NCBI GenBank assembly: GCA_000507305.1
Contig: DF239723.1
Span: 104,745-168,744 of the forward strand
Length of the DNA: 64,000 nucleotides
Reading direction: 5' to 3'
Origin: Breviolum minutum Mf 1.05b.01
Taxonomy: Eukaryota; Sar; Dinophyceae; Suessiales; Symbiodiniaceae
Within the stretch, counting starts at the first letter, position 1. Each line of letters opens with the position of its first letter. The notes beneath the pieces are model-generated. The model was given only the letters and a program-made list of their open reading frames with translations, ran no database searches and was not told the origin of the DNA. Position numbers and translations under genes: made by a program. This document shows positions 9,644 through 20,658 of this stretch, in pieces.

Positions 9644-9876
9644 CGTTGGAAGTTAGGATCAATGGTTATAATAAATGGGTGTTTCCAAATATAGGGGTAC
9701 CCCAAAATGGATGGTTTATAATGGAAAACCCTATCAAAATGGATGATTTGGGGATACCACTATTTTCGGAAACATCCAAATGGGGTTATTTCACCTACTT
9801 ATAAATGGAGTATATTGGGGTTATGACCCACTGATCCTAACCTTTGATCCTAAACTTCCTGTCCGGAACATCCAAG
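9644..9876. repeat. Hairpin family A copy interrupted by a family B element
   Basis: Family A left arm GTTGGAAGTTAGGATC and right arm GATCCTAAACTTCC..CATCCAAG, split by the B insertion. The element edge lies about 15 bp from the acceptor of the last TSR exon. Confidence 0.7.
9677..9777. mobile_element. Hairpin family B copy, TSD AAAT, nested in family A
   Basis: Inverted relative to most B copies. Flanked by AAAT at 9673-9676 and 9778-9781, inside the family A element. Confidence 0.85.
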
Positions 9877-10259
9877 TAGTAGTTGGTAAGTCGATTGTTT
9901 GAATCCCATGAAGGGTACATAACCAACTTGAAGCCCTTGAGAGTGGTTTTACAACCCGGCTTCTAACTCACTATTCCTCATGATCATAAGCCACCAAGTA
10001 GCGGTAGATAAAGCAAGAAGTAAGTCACTGCATATGAGTGTCTCACAACTAGGCTACCCAACGGTGAAAAATTAGAACGCAATAAAAACTGCTCCAGGCA
10101 CCACAGAGAGAAACGAGGGACTATACTACCCACCTATATAGGAATTAACTAGTCCCTTCTAAAAAATCCCTAGTTCAAACAACTGGTTATAAGGATTTCG
10201 AACTCTAACTCATGTGTGATTTGGTATCTTTCCAACGTTAAGACAGAAGATTTCTTGAC

Positions 10260-10357
10260 CTTTCTGACGCCGAATCAACTGCGGATGGGTTGCCTGCCTG
10301 CATTCCCACATGGCGCACTCGCCAACGCATACCACCCTCACAGGAGGTGGAGCAAGC
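10260..10357 (-). CDS. TSP1-repeat gene, exon with CSxxC core
   Basis: Acceptor TTGTGCAG, donor GTCAAG. Encodes ACSTSCEGGMRWRVRHV, the TSR pattern C-x3-C-x-G-G with the stacked R-x-R residues, followed by an acidic linker. It begins in phase 0 directly after exon 11353-11395 (..WNDWE) and ends in phase 2. The C-terminal half of this last TSR (the CN..C part) is absent, so the module looks truncated before the tail. Confidence 0.75.
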
Positions 10358-10447
10358 CTGCACAAGAGAAAAACTGCGCCAACATGACTACCAACCACCC
10401 GAAAACTCAACATGAGATACGAAAAAGAAAAAAATACTTTCCATTGA

Positions 10448-10590
10448 ATCCTGGTTGTTTAAAAAGGGATCTTTCTTGCATTATAAGGGATCCTGATGTC
10501 GTGGTTTATGAAATAATCCCAACATAACTGGGTAGTATATATCCGCTATATACTCTAAACAACCAGCATTTTTCCTTGCTCACATGTCCC
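10448..10590. repeat. Family H repeat copy
   Basis: Family H: ends CCTGGTTGTTTAA / AACAACCAG, core AGGGATCC..ATAATCCC..ACTGGGTAGTAT. A repeated unit with weak palindromy. Confidence 0.6.
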
Positions 10591-11352
10591 CTGAAATGGA
10601 CCCCTGGAAGAGGAGATTCCTACTGGAAACATCTGGAAACCATCATTTTGGGGGGCTACGTTAGTTTTCGGGAGTGTAAGAAAAAATCGCAAGTGCCTTG
10701 AGTGATTCTCGGTTCATTCATGGCTTAAGAATCATCCTCCTGTAACTGAGGAGTTGTTCATCCCCTAATCTTAAACCAAAGACCCCAAAGCACAAAAAAA
10801 CCTGCGATCGCAGGTGCCTGTCTGACAAGAGACTCTCTTATCTATTCTTGTTGTGGAATCTACGTCATGTATACAAGGGTCAATATATTTTCATTTGGGG
10901 GGTTAATCATGCTTTTCTTGATGTTCTATTTTCTATATTTTTGGATAGGTTTACAGTTTACAGCATATTCTAGTGCGCTTCAAGAATTATGTTCTCTTCG
11001 GTGGACTTCAATAGACTCTCTCAAACTAACAGCTGCTCGCCCCGAAAAAAAAGATGGAGCGAGCAAAGAGCATCCTTTCCGTTGGAGAAAAGGGATCACA
11101 TATAAGTAATAGTATAGACAATTACACTAAGTACACTATATAACGAGAAATGCAAAACTGTACAAAAAAAAACAGTGCCTATTTTCACGGACCTTTTGGT
11201 GTTAGTTTTAGGGAGGGTAAACACAAACATCTCACCCTTGGACAATGATCATCATAATATGAGACAGGGGACTTCACGCATACAGGTAGATTGCTGGTGA
11301 ATCACCACTTGCTTACTGGACCATCAGTCCAAGCTTTTTCATCTCTTGGTAC

Positions 11353-11395
11353 CTCCCAGTCATTCCAACTGGCCCATTGTCCATCGACGCATAAC
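11353..11395 (-). CDS. TSP1-repeat gene, exon with WxxWxxW
   Basis: 43 nt, acceptor CCGAG, donor GTACC. Encodes LCVDGQWASWNDWE, the tryptophan ladder that opens a TSR; the next exon supplies ACSTSC. Its first base completes a codon from exon 12878-12921 if that exon uses a GC donor. Confidence 0.75.
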
Positions 11396-12678
11396 CTCGG
11401 CCATCATGAAACAGCATGAAATTTGAATTAATCCAACCACAACAAAAAATCACGTCTGGCAAAGAATATAAGAATATAAACATTCATGGGGTAGAAAAAG
11501 AAACCTCTTTCAAATGGTGAAAATGTGAGCGTTATAAGTGGAGTTCTAACTGTATCACCCGTTTAGATGGCCTTATAAATGGTTTCACTGGAAGTAAAAT
11601 ATACTTTCTGCATTATTGTTCCATGCCATACAACAAAGTACAGTATTCGACATGAAATAGGAAATCTATTCTGAAGCTTTGTCTCATGTCAGGTCATTTT
11701 TCATCTACTTGGTAGTGGGCAGGTGCAGCATTGTCATCCACTTGATCCTCCTCACAACAAGTCCACAAAAAGTTCAGGCTGTGACATGTCATGGAAAAAC
11801 ACCAAAGGATTGAGAACGCCCCGTATATCCATATCAACTCTGGGGTCGCAATGAAAAAGCTCAGAAAAATGGGTGGTATACAAAAACCCTGGAAGTTTAC
11901 CATTGAAAATACGCCTTTTGCCCCAAAAGGAAGCGGGATCGTCTGCATCATTTTCCAGGGGCGAGCTGTTAATCTTCAGGGAAATATCTTATCTTTCTTA
12001 GGAAGAATAAACCAACCACTATACTTTGCCCCATGGTAGAAAGGACATCTTCACATGGATTATCCAAAAAACTATTCTTTGTTTGGTACGGGATCCTTAT
12101 ATCATGGCTTCTGACATAATCCCTATATAACTGGGTAGTATTACATCCCCGAGAAATATAGCATTCAATGGCCAGGGGCCCCAACTGGTCACTGCTCACT
12201 TGACTTATTCAGGCATTGATTCTAAGATTCAACCTTTGGAAGGGAGCCAAAAAATCCACCCTTCCAAATCCCAGTATGATAAGGGATCCATGGAAGTGAA
12301 AAATGGACATTTACCCTCCAGGAAATTAACATATCCCCCTGATTTTTGGCATATTTCTAAGATGATGTTCCGGCTTTCCCCAGGTGGGATATGTTAGTTC
12401 CCTGGAGGGTATCTACAAATTGGGCTTAATGAATTGTTCGAAAGAATTTGCATACACATCCACGATTCCTCCTGTCAATGTCGGGGATGTCCTCACATGT
12501 TTTTTTCACCCTGATGGAAAGATGCGTTCGAATTCATCCTATGGATCCATGTAGGTTGAAATGGAAATGTATACCTACAAATTGGGTTTCCAATCTGTAT
12601 GGTAAAATTGGGATCCATGTATGGATTATGGTATATTTTACCTACAAATTGCGTTCGAATTCTGTATGGATCGCATGT

Positions 12679-12783
12679 ACACCCCCGAAATTTAACATAG
12701 CCCCTGAAAAATGATGGTTGGAAGATGAGTTTCCTTTTGGGATTGCCTATATTTTAGGGGCTATGTTAAATTTCCGGGGTGTA
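12679..12783. repeat. Hairpin family G copy
   Basis: Family G: ends TACACCCCCGAAAWTWAACA / TTTCCGGGGTGTA, core CTGAAAAATGATGGTTGGAAG and its complement. The flanks suggest a TA target, not proven. Confidence 0.75.
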
Positions 12784-12877
12784 GGTTTAAAGATACCAAT
12801 CCCCATCAGATCCCGCTGTGGGAATCGGATGGATTCCCACCCCACCGTCGATGCTTCGATAACTGGGCTTCCAGGGC

Positions 12878-12921
12878 TCGCTATCAGGGCATGGATCCAA
12901 ATTGCAGGCGCCCAGTTCTTC
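12878..12921 (-). CDS. TSP1-repeat gene, exon with CN..PC end of a TSR
   Basis: 44 nt, acceptor GTCGAAG, donor GC (GCCCTGG). Encodes EELGACNLDPCPDS, matching the TSR ending E-x3-CN-x2-PC. It joins in phase 0 to the exon at 13564-13606 and in phase 2 to 11353-11395. A GT donor further on (after 12846) would extend the exon but break the phase. Confidence 0.75.
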
Positions 12922-13254
12922 CTTCGACGTGACGTTTTTTTTTGGTGGCAGTTTTTGTTGCCAGCGTTTTTCGGTTCGAAACGCCCAAAAAACAGCAAAC
13001 AACTATATAGGGCAACGAGAAGCTAAAGAAAAGCCTTTTCAAGTGTGAAAATTCATGTCATTGGATGTAGAGATAAAATGATATAGAATCTGAATAATTG
13101 AATTCGGTTTCGTTTCATCCGCTGAGCAGTTGCACCACCCACCGACGGGGTTTTTCGTTCGGTCTCTTACATGAATATATATAAGAAGAATGGCCATATT
13201 TCCAGTGACTACGCTTGCAATGAAATGTAGAACATCCCAGATCCTAGATTGTGC

Positions 13255-13310
13255 AAATTTCTTCCCTAGTAGTAACAGCAGCAGTAGCAATGGCACTAGT
13301 GCTAGCAGTG
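13255..13310. repeat. AGC/AGT-rich low-complexity stretch
   Basis: Imperfect AGC/AGT triplets inside an intron. The reading frames there (poly-Ser or poly-Leu) are not treated as exons, because flanking TSR exons join without it. Confidence 0.6.
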
Positions 13311-13563
13311 GTCTACTAGTCGATAGTACGTTGTATATTCCATTTTTACATTTCAAAAAGTGTATCTCTTCACCAGGTGGTATCTGGGGGTGTCAAAGGG
13401 ACCTTATCTAAAATACCACCCCCAAAAAAAAACTAACATGACACTGGAAAATCCCACCATTTCTCATGTTATTTTTCAGGGGGTGCATCTTTTTTCTCCC
13501 ACCCAAAAAGACCCATCCCACCACCAAAAAAAAAACGCCCCAAGAAAATCCGCTGGCTCCAAC

Positions 13564-13606
13564 CTTGCTCATGGCTTCACAAGGTGGACATCCGGGTGAA
13601 GGCCAC
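13564..13606 (-). CDS. TSP1-repeat gene, exon with PxPGCPPCE
   Basis: 43 nt, acceptor TTTTTTTCAG, donor GTTGGA. Encodes WPSPGCPPCEAMSK, the loop and third Cys region of a TSR. Starts with one base completing the codon from exon 15634-15664 and ends in phase 0. Confidence 0.75.
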
Positions 13607-13704
13607 CTGAAAAAAATCAACTTCGCGGAGAAGGGTACCTAAGTGGTTTCGGGATATATTCGCTATATACCAAAAAAACCAGTTATGTATATATAATCCC
13701 TTAT

Positions 13705-13792
13705 CTAGTTGGTGGTTGGTTCCACCCATGTTGAAAAATATCCTCGTCAAATTGGATCATTTCGCCAAGGATCGGGTGTTGTTTCCCCGAAC
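13705..13792. repeat. Hairpin family C copy, left half only
   Basis: Starts CTAGTTGGTGGTTGG and retains the GGATCATTTCGCCAAGGATCG core, then is lost at about 13792 next to a family D element. Confidence 0.65.
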
Positions 13793-13806
13793 TGGAGTGG
13801 AACGTA

Positions 13807-13955
13807 CTTGGAGGATGGGCTCCCGGGACTTGTAAGTAATTAGTTAGGATCACCCCTCATTTAGAAGCCATGAAGTTCGGCCATTTGGAAGGGGAATAAC
13901 CCCTGGTCTTGGGGACTTATTAACCATGGTTATTAACCGGGATCATCATCTAAGT
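13807..13955. repeat. Hairpin family D copy, degraded
   Basis: Left end CTTGGAGGATGGGC and core TTCGGCCATTTGGAAGGGG are clear; the right end is eroded. Confidence 0.65.
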
Positions 13956-14486
13956 GTACCATTGTTTAGGCACCTGTGGCTGGTTTAAAGGGTAAAGTTC
14001 ATGGAAATTAACAGCAACGGCTGTTTTCCAGGTGGTTGTTTAATAGGATCTGTATTTCATGGCTTATGAAATCATACCTGATATAACTGGGTAGGATTGT
14101 ATAATCCCCATATCATGGATGTCCCTAGGTGGGTGATTTGTAGGTTCCAGCTGTTCATTTCCCGGGAAGTTAGGATCCATGGTTTGGATCAATGGGTTCT
14201 AACTATATCCGCCGACCCCTCGCCTTTTTCGAGGGGGAGGCGAAAAGAAGGGCGTAGGCGACACGTAGGTTTGCATTTGTATGTTCGTGGAGAAGCAGTG
14301 GTGTTTGACTGTTTCTTGTCCTAGGTTGCGTTGCGTTTTGTGTCCACGTGCTGGAGCCTGTTTCTTGTCCTTTATGGGTTTCAGACTTGTCACTTCGGCA
14401 CGCTGGGGAGGGTTTTTTGCTGGGTTTGCGTCCGGATTTAGGTGGTGTTTGGATGTTTTGAGTCGATCGCCGGGAGGTTGCTGTTT

Positions 14487-15269
14487 NNNNNNNNNNNNNN
14501 NNNNNNNNNNNNNNNNNNNNNNNNNNNNNNNNNNNNNNNNNNNNNNNNNNNNNNNNNNNNNNNNNNNNNNNNNNNNNNNNNNNNNNNNNNNNNNNNNNNN
14601 NNNNNNNNNNNNNNNNNNNNNNNNNNNNNNNNNNNNNNNNNNNNNNNNNNNNNNNNNNNNNNNNNNNNNNNNNNNNNNNNNNNNNNNNNNNNNNNNNNNN
14701 NNNNNNNNNNNNNNNNNNNNNNNNNNNNNNNNNNNNNNNNNNNNNNNNNNNNNNNNNNNNNNNNNNNNNNNNNNNNNNNNNNNNNNNNNNNNNNNNNNNN
14801 NNNNNNNNNNNNNNNNNNNNNNNNNNNNNNNNNNNNNNNNNNNNNNNNNNNNNNNNNNNNNNNNNNNNNNNNNNNNNNNNNNNNNNNNNNNNNNNNNNNN
14901 NNNNNNNNNNNNNNNNNNNNNNNNNNNNNNNNNNNNNNNNNNNNNNNNNNNNNNNNNNNNNNNNNNNNNNNNNNNNNNNNNNNNNNNNNNNNNNNNNNNN
15001 NNNNNNNNNNNNNNNNNNNNNNNNNNNNNNNNNNNNNNNNNNNNNNNNNNNNNNNNNNNNNNNNNNNNNNNNNNNNNNNNNNNNNNNNNNNNNNNNNNNN
15101 NNNNNNNNNNNNNNNNNNNNNNNNNNNNNNNNNNNNNNNNNNNNNNNNNNNNNNNNNNNNNNNNNNNNNNNNNNNNNNNNNNNNNNNNNNNNNNNNNNNN
15201 NNNNNNNNNNNNNNNNNNNNNNNNNNNNNNNNNNNNNNNNNNNNNNNNNNNNNNNNNNNNNNNNNNNNN
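14487..15269. other. Assembly gap of 783 N
   Basis: Run of N. The right edge is a CAA microsatellite (15270-15286) and both edges are GC-richer than the surroundings, suggesting a low-complexity stretch that failed to assemble. It lies within one TSR-gene intron (15633-13607) and within a split family A element. Confidence 0.95.
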
Positions 15270-15633
15270 CAACAACAACAACAACCAAAACCCACCAAAA
15301 ACCAGCTACTGCCACCCAACACGAACTCACACTCTCTTCTCCGGCACTGCCGGTGGGTGCGTCAGCTCTTGAATAACCTACTTAGAAATGGTTAGTATAA
15401 ATTGGGGTGACACAACCCACTGATCCCAACCTTTGATCCTAACTTCCTGGGATTATCAATGGATTTTTCGTTTGGGGGTGAAAAGAAATCCGTACCACCC
15501 TTTGCTTTCGAAGCAGAATCATCCATCAAACCTATGATGATGGGCAGTAGGGTTATAAACCCCAGTTACCAATTTATAAGGCCATTTATTAAACTCCAAC
15601 CCCATTGATGTTGCTAAAAAAATTCCAAGCCAC

Positions 15634-15664
15634 GTGGTGATATTGCGTAAGCGCACTCGCTGAC
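15634..15664 (-). CDS. TSP1-repeat gene, 31-nt exon with RxRxR
   Basis: Acceptor TAATCTGAG, donor GTGGCT. Encodes QRVRLRNITT, the arginine strand of a TSR. Enters in phase 1 (G|GT restores Gly) from exon 16819-16912 and leaves in phase 2 (AC|G gives Thr) into 13564-13606. Exact phase agreement on both sides is the main support for so short an exon. Confidence 0.75.
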
Positions 15665-15712
15665 CTCAGATTACCCGTGAAACAACTGAGGGACATGTGA
15701 GCCACGAAAAAA

Positions 15713-15815
15713 GGGGATCCTTATGTCATGGTTTATGAAATACTCCCCAACTGTGTAGTATAATCCCCCAAATACCCTAAACAACTAGTTTTTATTTCCA
15801 TTGCTCAAGTGCCTG
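15713..15815. repeat. Family H repeat copy
   Basis: GGGGATCCTTATGTCATGG..CCCTAAACAACTAG, missing the outer left end. Confidence 0.5.
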
Positions 15816-16087
15816 GCAGATTAAGGATGTGTAATTGTTGGTTCATGATAGTTTAGTGCACAAGGTGGGTTATCATAATCTAATTTAGGGGACTTACAAA
15901 CCAACTCACAGGGCAACTATGTCTATAAACCAACTTATAACTATAGCTACTAACTACCATCAGCCACCAAGTTTGCTTGGCAGTGCGATCTCCAAAAAAT
16001 CATCTCAGAAGTGTACGGGCAGTGCCTCCTCCACTTGATGGGAAAGAGGGTGAAGAATTTATACATATACATATGATATAAGCAAAT

Positions 16088-16203
16088 CTAGTTGCTGGTT
16101 GGTGGTCTTTTCCACCCATCTGAAAAATATGCGCAAGTCAAATTGGGTTCATCTTCCCCAAATAGAGGTGAAGATGAAAAATATGAACAAAACCACCACC
16201 TAG
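16088..16203. repeat. Hairpin family C copy
   Basis: CTAGTTGCTGG to ACCACCACCTAG, with the usual core plus a short internal insertion. Confidence 0.75.
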
Positions 16204-16818
16204 CCCCCAGCCAGCAACAGTCTCCACCAAGACTATTACATTTTTAGTAAGGGGATGCGATAGTAAGACCTTCACTTTCCACTGAAATCCTGGTTGGGAG
16301 GCAGATCCAATCTAAAGTATGATACTAAGCTTTGATCCAGAAATTTGCTCCAGTAAGATTCCTTGGTACGGCCTTAAAAATTCTAAAAAGGGAACGATCC
16401 AAGAGATTGAGACCATCTAACTTTATATATTTATGTTATACTATACAGCAATACATATGAAATATAATAAAGATAATGTATATGTATATATATATATACA
16501 CATGGTCACGGAAAAAATGGCTATGTATACCAGGTTCATTTTCAGATTCACATGATTTTTCACCCAAGTCTTGTTTCACTTCCAGTAATCACCAATTCCC
16601 CCAAAGTGATCCACTCCGAGCTCGCTCCCTCATTTCCTTCCAAATGGGCCCTGCCACCAGTTATAAATGGGCTTATAACTTATAACCCTTATAAATGGCC
16701 GACTATACATGGGTAACTGGGGTTTAAATAACCCCTACTTATAGGAGTTATCATCATCCCTATATATAACTGGCTCCAAACGCCCACTTTGTTCCCTCTG
16801 TTAGGTGCCCCTGGCCAC

Positions 16819-16912
16819 CACCACAATGCACATCACAATCGCTCCAATCACGCCATTCACCCCAATGGCAAGGATCACATCCACCACAATGTTCCAAGTA
16901 GCAAGGCTCCAC
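16819..16912 (-). CDS. TSP1-repeat gene, exon with CHWGEWRDWSDC..CGG
   Basis: Acceptor TTGCTCAG, donor GTGGCC. Encodes VEPCYLEHC (end of one TSR) then CHWGEWRDWSDCDVHCGG (start of the next), a textbook W-x2-W-x2-W-S-x-C-x3-C-G-G pattern. Enters in phase 0, leaves in phase 1. Another frame of the same DNA reads as a hydrophobic helix; it is rejected because only the TSR frame continues into both neighbouring exons. Confidence 0.8.
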
Positions 16913-16920
16913 CTGAGCAA

Positions 16921-17185
16921 CGTTCAACAAAACCCACTTGAGGATAAGGAAAATCATCAAAAATGTCAAACGGTCCGGGGATATGTGATCGTTCCCCAGG
17001 AGGGTAGCACGTTCCAGTCATAGGTTCATAAGGGAATTCAAAGGATACTACTTGGATGTCCCGTTGGAAGTTAGGATCAAAGGTTAGGATCAGTGGGTGA
17101 TGTCACCCCAATATACCCCATTCATAAGTAGGTGAAGTAACCTTTTACTAATCAGTTACTAACTTCCTGGGACATCCAAGCATGA
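16921..17185. repeat. Inverted segmental duplicate of 27505-27772
   Basis: Contains a family A element (17051-17180), a unique spacer with AAGGGAATTCAAAGGATAC, and the left part of a family G-like hairpin. The same three parts recur in the same relative order, inverted, near 27.5-27.8 kb. Confidence 0.8.
17051..17180. repeat. Hairpin family A copy
   Basis: CTTGGATGTCCCGTTGG to CTTCCTGGGACATCCAAG. Confidence 0.8.
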
Positions 17186-18325
17186 AACCCATGACGGATC
17201 GCATGGGAAGATTGTGTATTAAAACCTAACTAATGTATCATAAAAATTAACCATTCATCTATAGCTAAATATACCATCCCATGGATCCTAGTGGGTTATA
17301 CCGATTGGTTTATGACAGGATCCTAAAATATCATGGCTTATGACATAACCCTCATATAATATGGATAGTATTTCATCCCCTTTTCATACAACATTCAGTA
17401 ACATTCATAACCAGGGTCAACTGGTCACTGCTCCACCCTAACTCGTCTCCACTGAGACGTCTAAGCCCTTAATGACTGGATCTGGAAATGGGGAAGCTGA
17501 ATTTTTTTGTCGCATCCGGCCCTCCCTTTTCCGTTGTTTTGATGTCATAGACTTCACCCTTAAACACTAGAAATATATAACCCAATTAGTTGGATACCCT
17601 AGAAACATATAATAACTAAGACTTGGATATGGAGGTGTTAGGGATTTGCATCCATTTTATAAGGACCTTGAAGTTAGGGGTGGCCCTCTGTGATGTAGGT
17701 GGCTTCCCAACCCCCTCCAAACAACTCTTCTGGCTTCGACTTGTTTGGGAAGTTCCCTTCATCTGAATGAGTTCGCTCCCCCAAAACCTATATTTCTAGA
17801 GGCTTTTATGGTAGATAACTGGCCTTTTTAGATGGCCAAAACCTTTATCTTTCATTGTTTTGGGGGCTCATGGTATATTTACCCCCCCTTCAAAGGACCC
17901 AGGGTTTTTAGTGTAATTAAATACACCAGCTCCTATAGAGTGGAGCTGGCGCAAGGGTAGTAGAACTCACCAATGTTGGAATTGGCTCAACTCTCTACCG
18001 GCACGTGGCTATGCCGAAACAAAGTGAGGCTTGAAATCTGTGAAGGGCATGGGATCTGAAAAAAATTGGCCCGGTGGCCGAAATCTAGCGAAGCCCCTAA
18101 GTATCCAAATACAGGTTCACTCACCCTTCCATTGAAGGGTCCAACCACAATGAAAATCCCCAAGTTTCGGGAGGGGCGAATTTTTGTCAAACAAAAAAGT
18201 GGGAATGGTCACTTGACCACCTGTTGATGGGGTGTCTTTTTATACCTCCTTCTTAAGGGACAATGATGGTTACAGGTGGTGTAGAATTAGAGCTACCATC
18301 AACAGTAACAACTACCTATCAACTA

Positions 18326-18468
18326 CTTGGAGGATCATCCCAGTTAGTAAGTGGTTAGCAACCCCTATTTATAAGTAATTTTGGCCATTTGGAAGGGGAA
18401 CAACCCTACTTACGGGACTTACTAACCATGGTTATTAATCACGTACTAACTGGGATGATCCTCCAACT
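18326..18468. repeat. Hairpin family D copy
   Basis: Near-consensus: CTTGGAGGATCATCCCAG to CTGGGATGATCCTCCAA. Confidence 0.8.
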
Positions 18469-18547
18469 ACCTTCAGGAGGAGCCAAAAAAAAAGAATTCC
18501 GGTGCTTGAACTTTTCTCTCGATCAGACACCAGCTGATTTTCCTGGC

Positions 18548-18590
18548 CTGGGAAAGATTGCCAACACAACCTGCTCCACAATTGCTCAAC
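18548..18590 (-). CDS. TSP1-repeat gene, exon with NCGAGC
   Basis: 43 nt, acceptor AACTGCAG, GC donor. Encodes LSNCGAGCVGNLSQ. The phase fits between 19015-19087 (phase 2) and 16819-16912 (phase 0). The TSR match is weaker than in the neighbours, and it may add an extra loop. Confidence 0.5.
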
Positions 18591-19014
18591 CTGCAGTTTT
18601 GCAGAAAAGCATTTTGCACAGGGTTTTGGAGGGTTCTCCAGCAACATGAACTCCCACGTTGAATGAGTTGTAAAAAAAAAATCGAAGATTTTCTCATCAC
18701 ATTGAAATCCAGGTTGCTTTCAAAAAATATGCCAAATATGCTGACGGAACCTACCAGGTCCGTGTTCCCAACCTGAAGTGATGTTGAATAGAGGGAAAAG
18801 GTCCTTCCTACTGACTTAGACATCCAAATATATTACCTCCTAGTTTGAACAAATGGTGTTAAAATTCGGTATATTTTTGGGAGTCCAGTCGTATATTACC
18901 TTCTCAGTTGAACGATGTGGCTGTACATCTAAAGCTACCGAATCACAATCTCTTTCTTATGCTTTTTCAGTGATGTGCCTAGCCGGGGAGTCACAAAGAG
19001 CAAAAACAAATCAC

Positions 19015-19087
19015 TTGGAGCGATGGTAATGGCGCCCTTCACAAGGTTTTTTCCCAACGGCCTGTTGGTCACCGTTCTTTGTCTCTC
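19015..19087 (-). CDS. TSP1-repeat gene, exon with an apparent 1-nt deletion
   Basis: Acceptor CGTGTTTCAG. The first part reads ERQRTVTNRPLGK (TSR arginine strand); after a run of six A on the minus strand the expected continuation KPCEGRHYH is one frame away. Either one A is missing (sequencing error or true mutation), or the exon ends at the GT after AACCTT without the PC-G block. The donor after 19015 fits the following exon. Confidence 0.55.
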
Positions 19088-19509
19088 CTGAAACACGATG
19101 AAAACGCTTGTTTCACCGGGCAGGCAGTCAAATGTATCTCGCTCCACTTGGTGATCGAGTGGTGTTTTCAGCATTCTTGGATGGGCCAAATAAACATGTG
19201 CGCACTAAGGAAAAGAACGGATAAAACAGCAAGGCATATCCCATGTAAAGCAGACTGCCTGGAACAAACAGGAATTTCATAGATTTCATAGGTTATCATT
19301 CCAGAAAAATAGCATTTGGTATGCTTGAGCCCTTTTTTCAGTCAATGAAAGAACAAGGCACGAATTGCCTTTTTACACAACTCCACGTTTGTGAGCATTC
19401 AAGCAGTCCGTAACATACCGCCGTCCAGGAAAGAAAGGTTTCAGAAAACCGGAATCAGTGAAAATGGTGGTTCATTGCACATGGTGAATTACAATGACCC
19501 AACTAGTAA

Positions 19510-19618
19510 CTAGTTGGTGGTTTCAACCTCTTTGAAAAATATCAGTCAAAACGGGAATCTTCCCTAAAATAGAGGTGAACATTTAAAAAAAATCCTTGAA
19601 ACCACCACCACCATCTAG
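19510..19618. repeat. Hairpin family C copy
   Basis: CTAGTTGGTGGTTTCAACC to CCACCATCTAG, lying in the intron between exons 19690-19729 and 19015-19087. Confidence 0.8.
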
Positions 19619-19689
19619 ACAATAGCAACACAACGAAATCCCCCGAAATCCGTCCGAGAAAGCTTCTTCCCCAACAAAAATCCAAAATC

Positions 19690-19729
19690 CTTGACGCCAG
19701 GACCGCAAGAGGCACTGCATCTGGACCAC
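19690..19729 (-). CDS. TSP1-repeat gene, exon with WSRCSASCGPG
   Basis: Acceptor CTTCCTCCCAG. Encodes WSRCSASCGPG, a perfect TSR core. The donor is either GT after Gly (end 19696) or GA after VK (end 19690); both leave phase 0. The leading G completes the codon from 20189-20295. Confidence 0.75.
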
Positions 19730-20188
19730 CTGGGAGGAAGATTTTCTTCCTGATTCCTAGTGCTCCCCCGTGATCCCCTGTGAGGTTCCGGTATGCCTAG
19801 GCACCCAAAACCCACCAAACCTCCTTCCAACCACTAAACCAGAAAGGAAGCAGTGAGCATAAGTAGGGGATTGTCATGGTCATAAATAAACGGAAGTGAA
19901 GATCAAATGAGACATCTGCCGTAGGCAAATTCTGCGTTTACGTGACCTTTTCGGGATGGTGAGTGGAACCATGATCCTTTCACAAGTTTGTCGTGACCTG
20001 AAAAGGATCCGGGATAAAAAAGACAAGAAATTGAATCACCTGCTTATCTCAACTTTACTCAACAGTAACGTATATATATATACATATATCATCTATGGTT
20101 TACTTGATTCCCAGGTTATCTAAATCCCAACATCTCTTTATTTACTGGCTTTTAGTAGCTGCCAAAAGCCCAACTGAATCAGTGACTC

Positions 20189-20295
20189 ATGCGCCAATTG
20201 GAATCGTAGGAGTCCAAGTCTTTTACGGCATAAGGCGTCCATCCACAGCCAGGAGAAGTTACCAGTGACCGACCCAAATTTTCTGGTGGCAAGCC
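20189..20295 (-). CDS. TSP1-repeat gene, 107-nt linker exon ending in the first Trp
   Basis: Acceptor GTTGCAG, GA donor (GAGTCA). Encodes GLPPENLGRSLVTSPGCGW and, later, DSYDSNWRM. Joined to the next exon it gives NWRMWSRCSASC, restoring W-x2-W-S-x-C. The frame is open and free of repeats, and lies between exons whose phases fit. Confidence 0.65.
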
Positions 20296-20512
20296 CTGCA
20301 ACTAATGGTAAATTGGTGGTTTGGGTCCCGGTGGTTTGGGATTCCTAGGATCCCCGAAAATGAAAAGGGATTAGGATTCTTAGGTGTATCCCTTCATTGG
20401 AAACCCTTCATTGGAAAAAAAGAAGTCGTGGCTGTTCTTCAGAGTGACGGCTGAAATCAACTTCCGATGGGGTTTTTCCTTCGGTTAAATTGGAATTAAT
20501 TAAAGGGATACA

Positions 20513-20658
20513 CTTGGAGGATCATCCCAGTGGTTATCAACCATGGTGATCGTAAGTCCCCTAAGGATCGGGTTGTGGGTCCCTTCCAAATGGCCGTTTC
20601 TAAGGCTTGTAAATGGGGTGATCCTAACCACTTACGAGTCCTGGGATGATCCTCCAAG
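20513..20658. repeat. Hairpin family D copy
   Basis: Opposite core orientation to 18326-18468 (GTCCCCTAAGGATCGGG first). Confidence 0.75.

Noticed and set aside
14199..15395. ORFs of 294-375 codons around the gap
   Set aside because: They consist mostly of untranslatable N and microsatellite sequence.
16760..16969. Hydrophobic frame over exon 16819-16912 resembling a transmembrane helix
   Set aside because: A different frame of the same DNA gives a canonical TSR core and joins both neighbouring exons in phase; the hydrophobic reading comes from overlapping codons.
20160..20300. Alternative frames through exon 20189-20295
   Set aside because: One contains an internal stop, and the other does not restore TSR spacing into the next exon.
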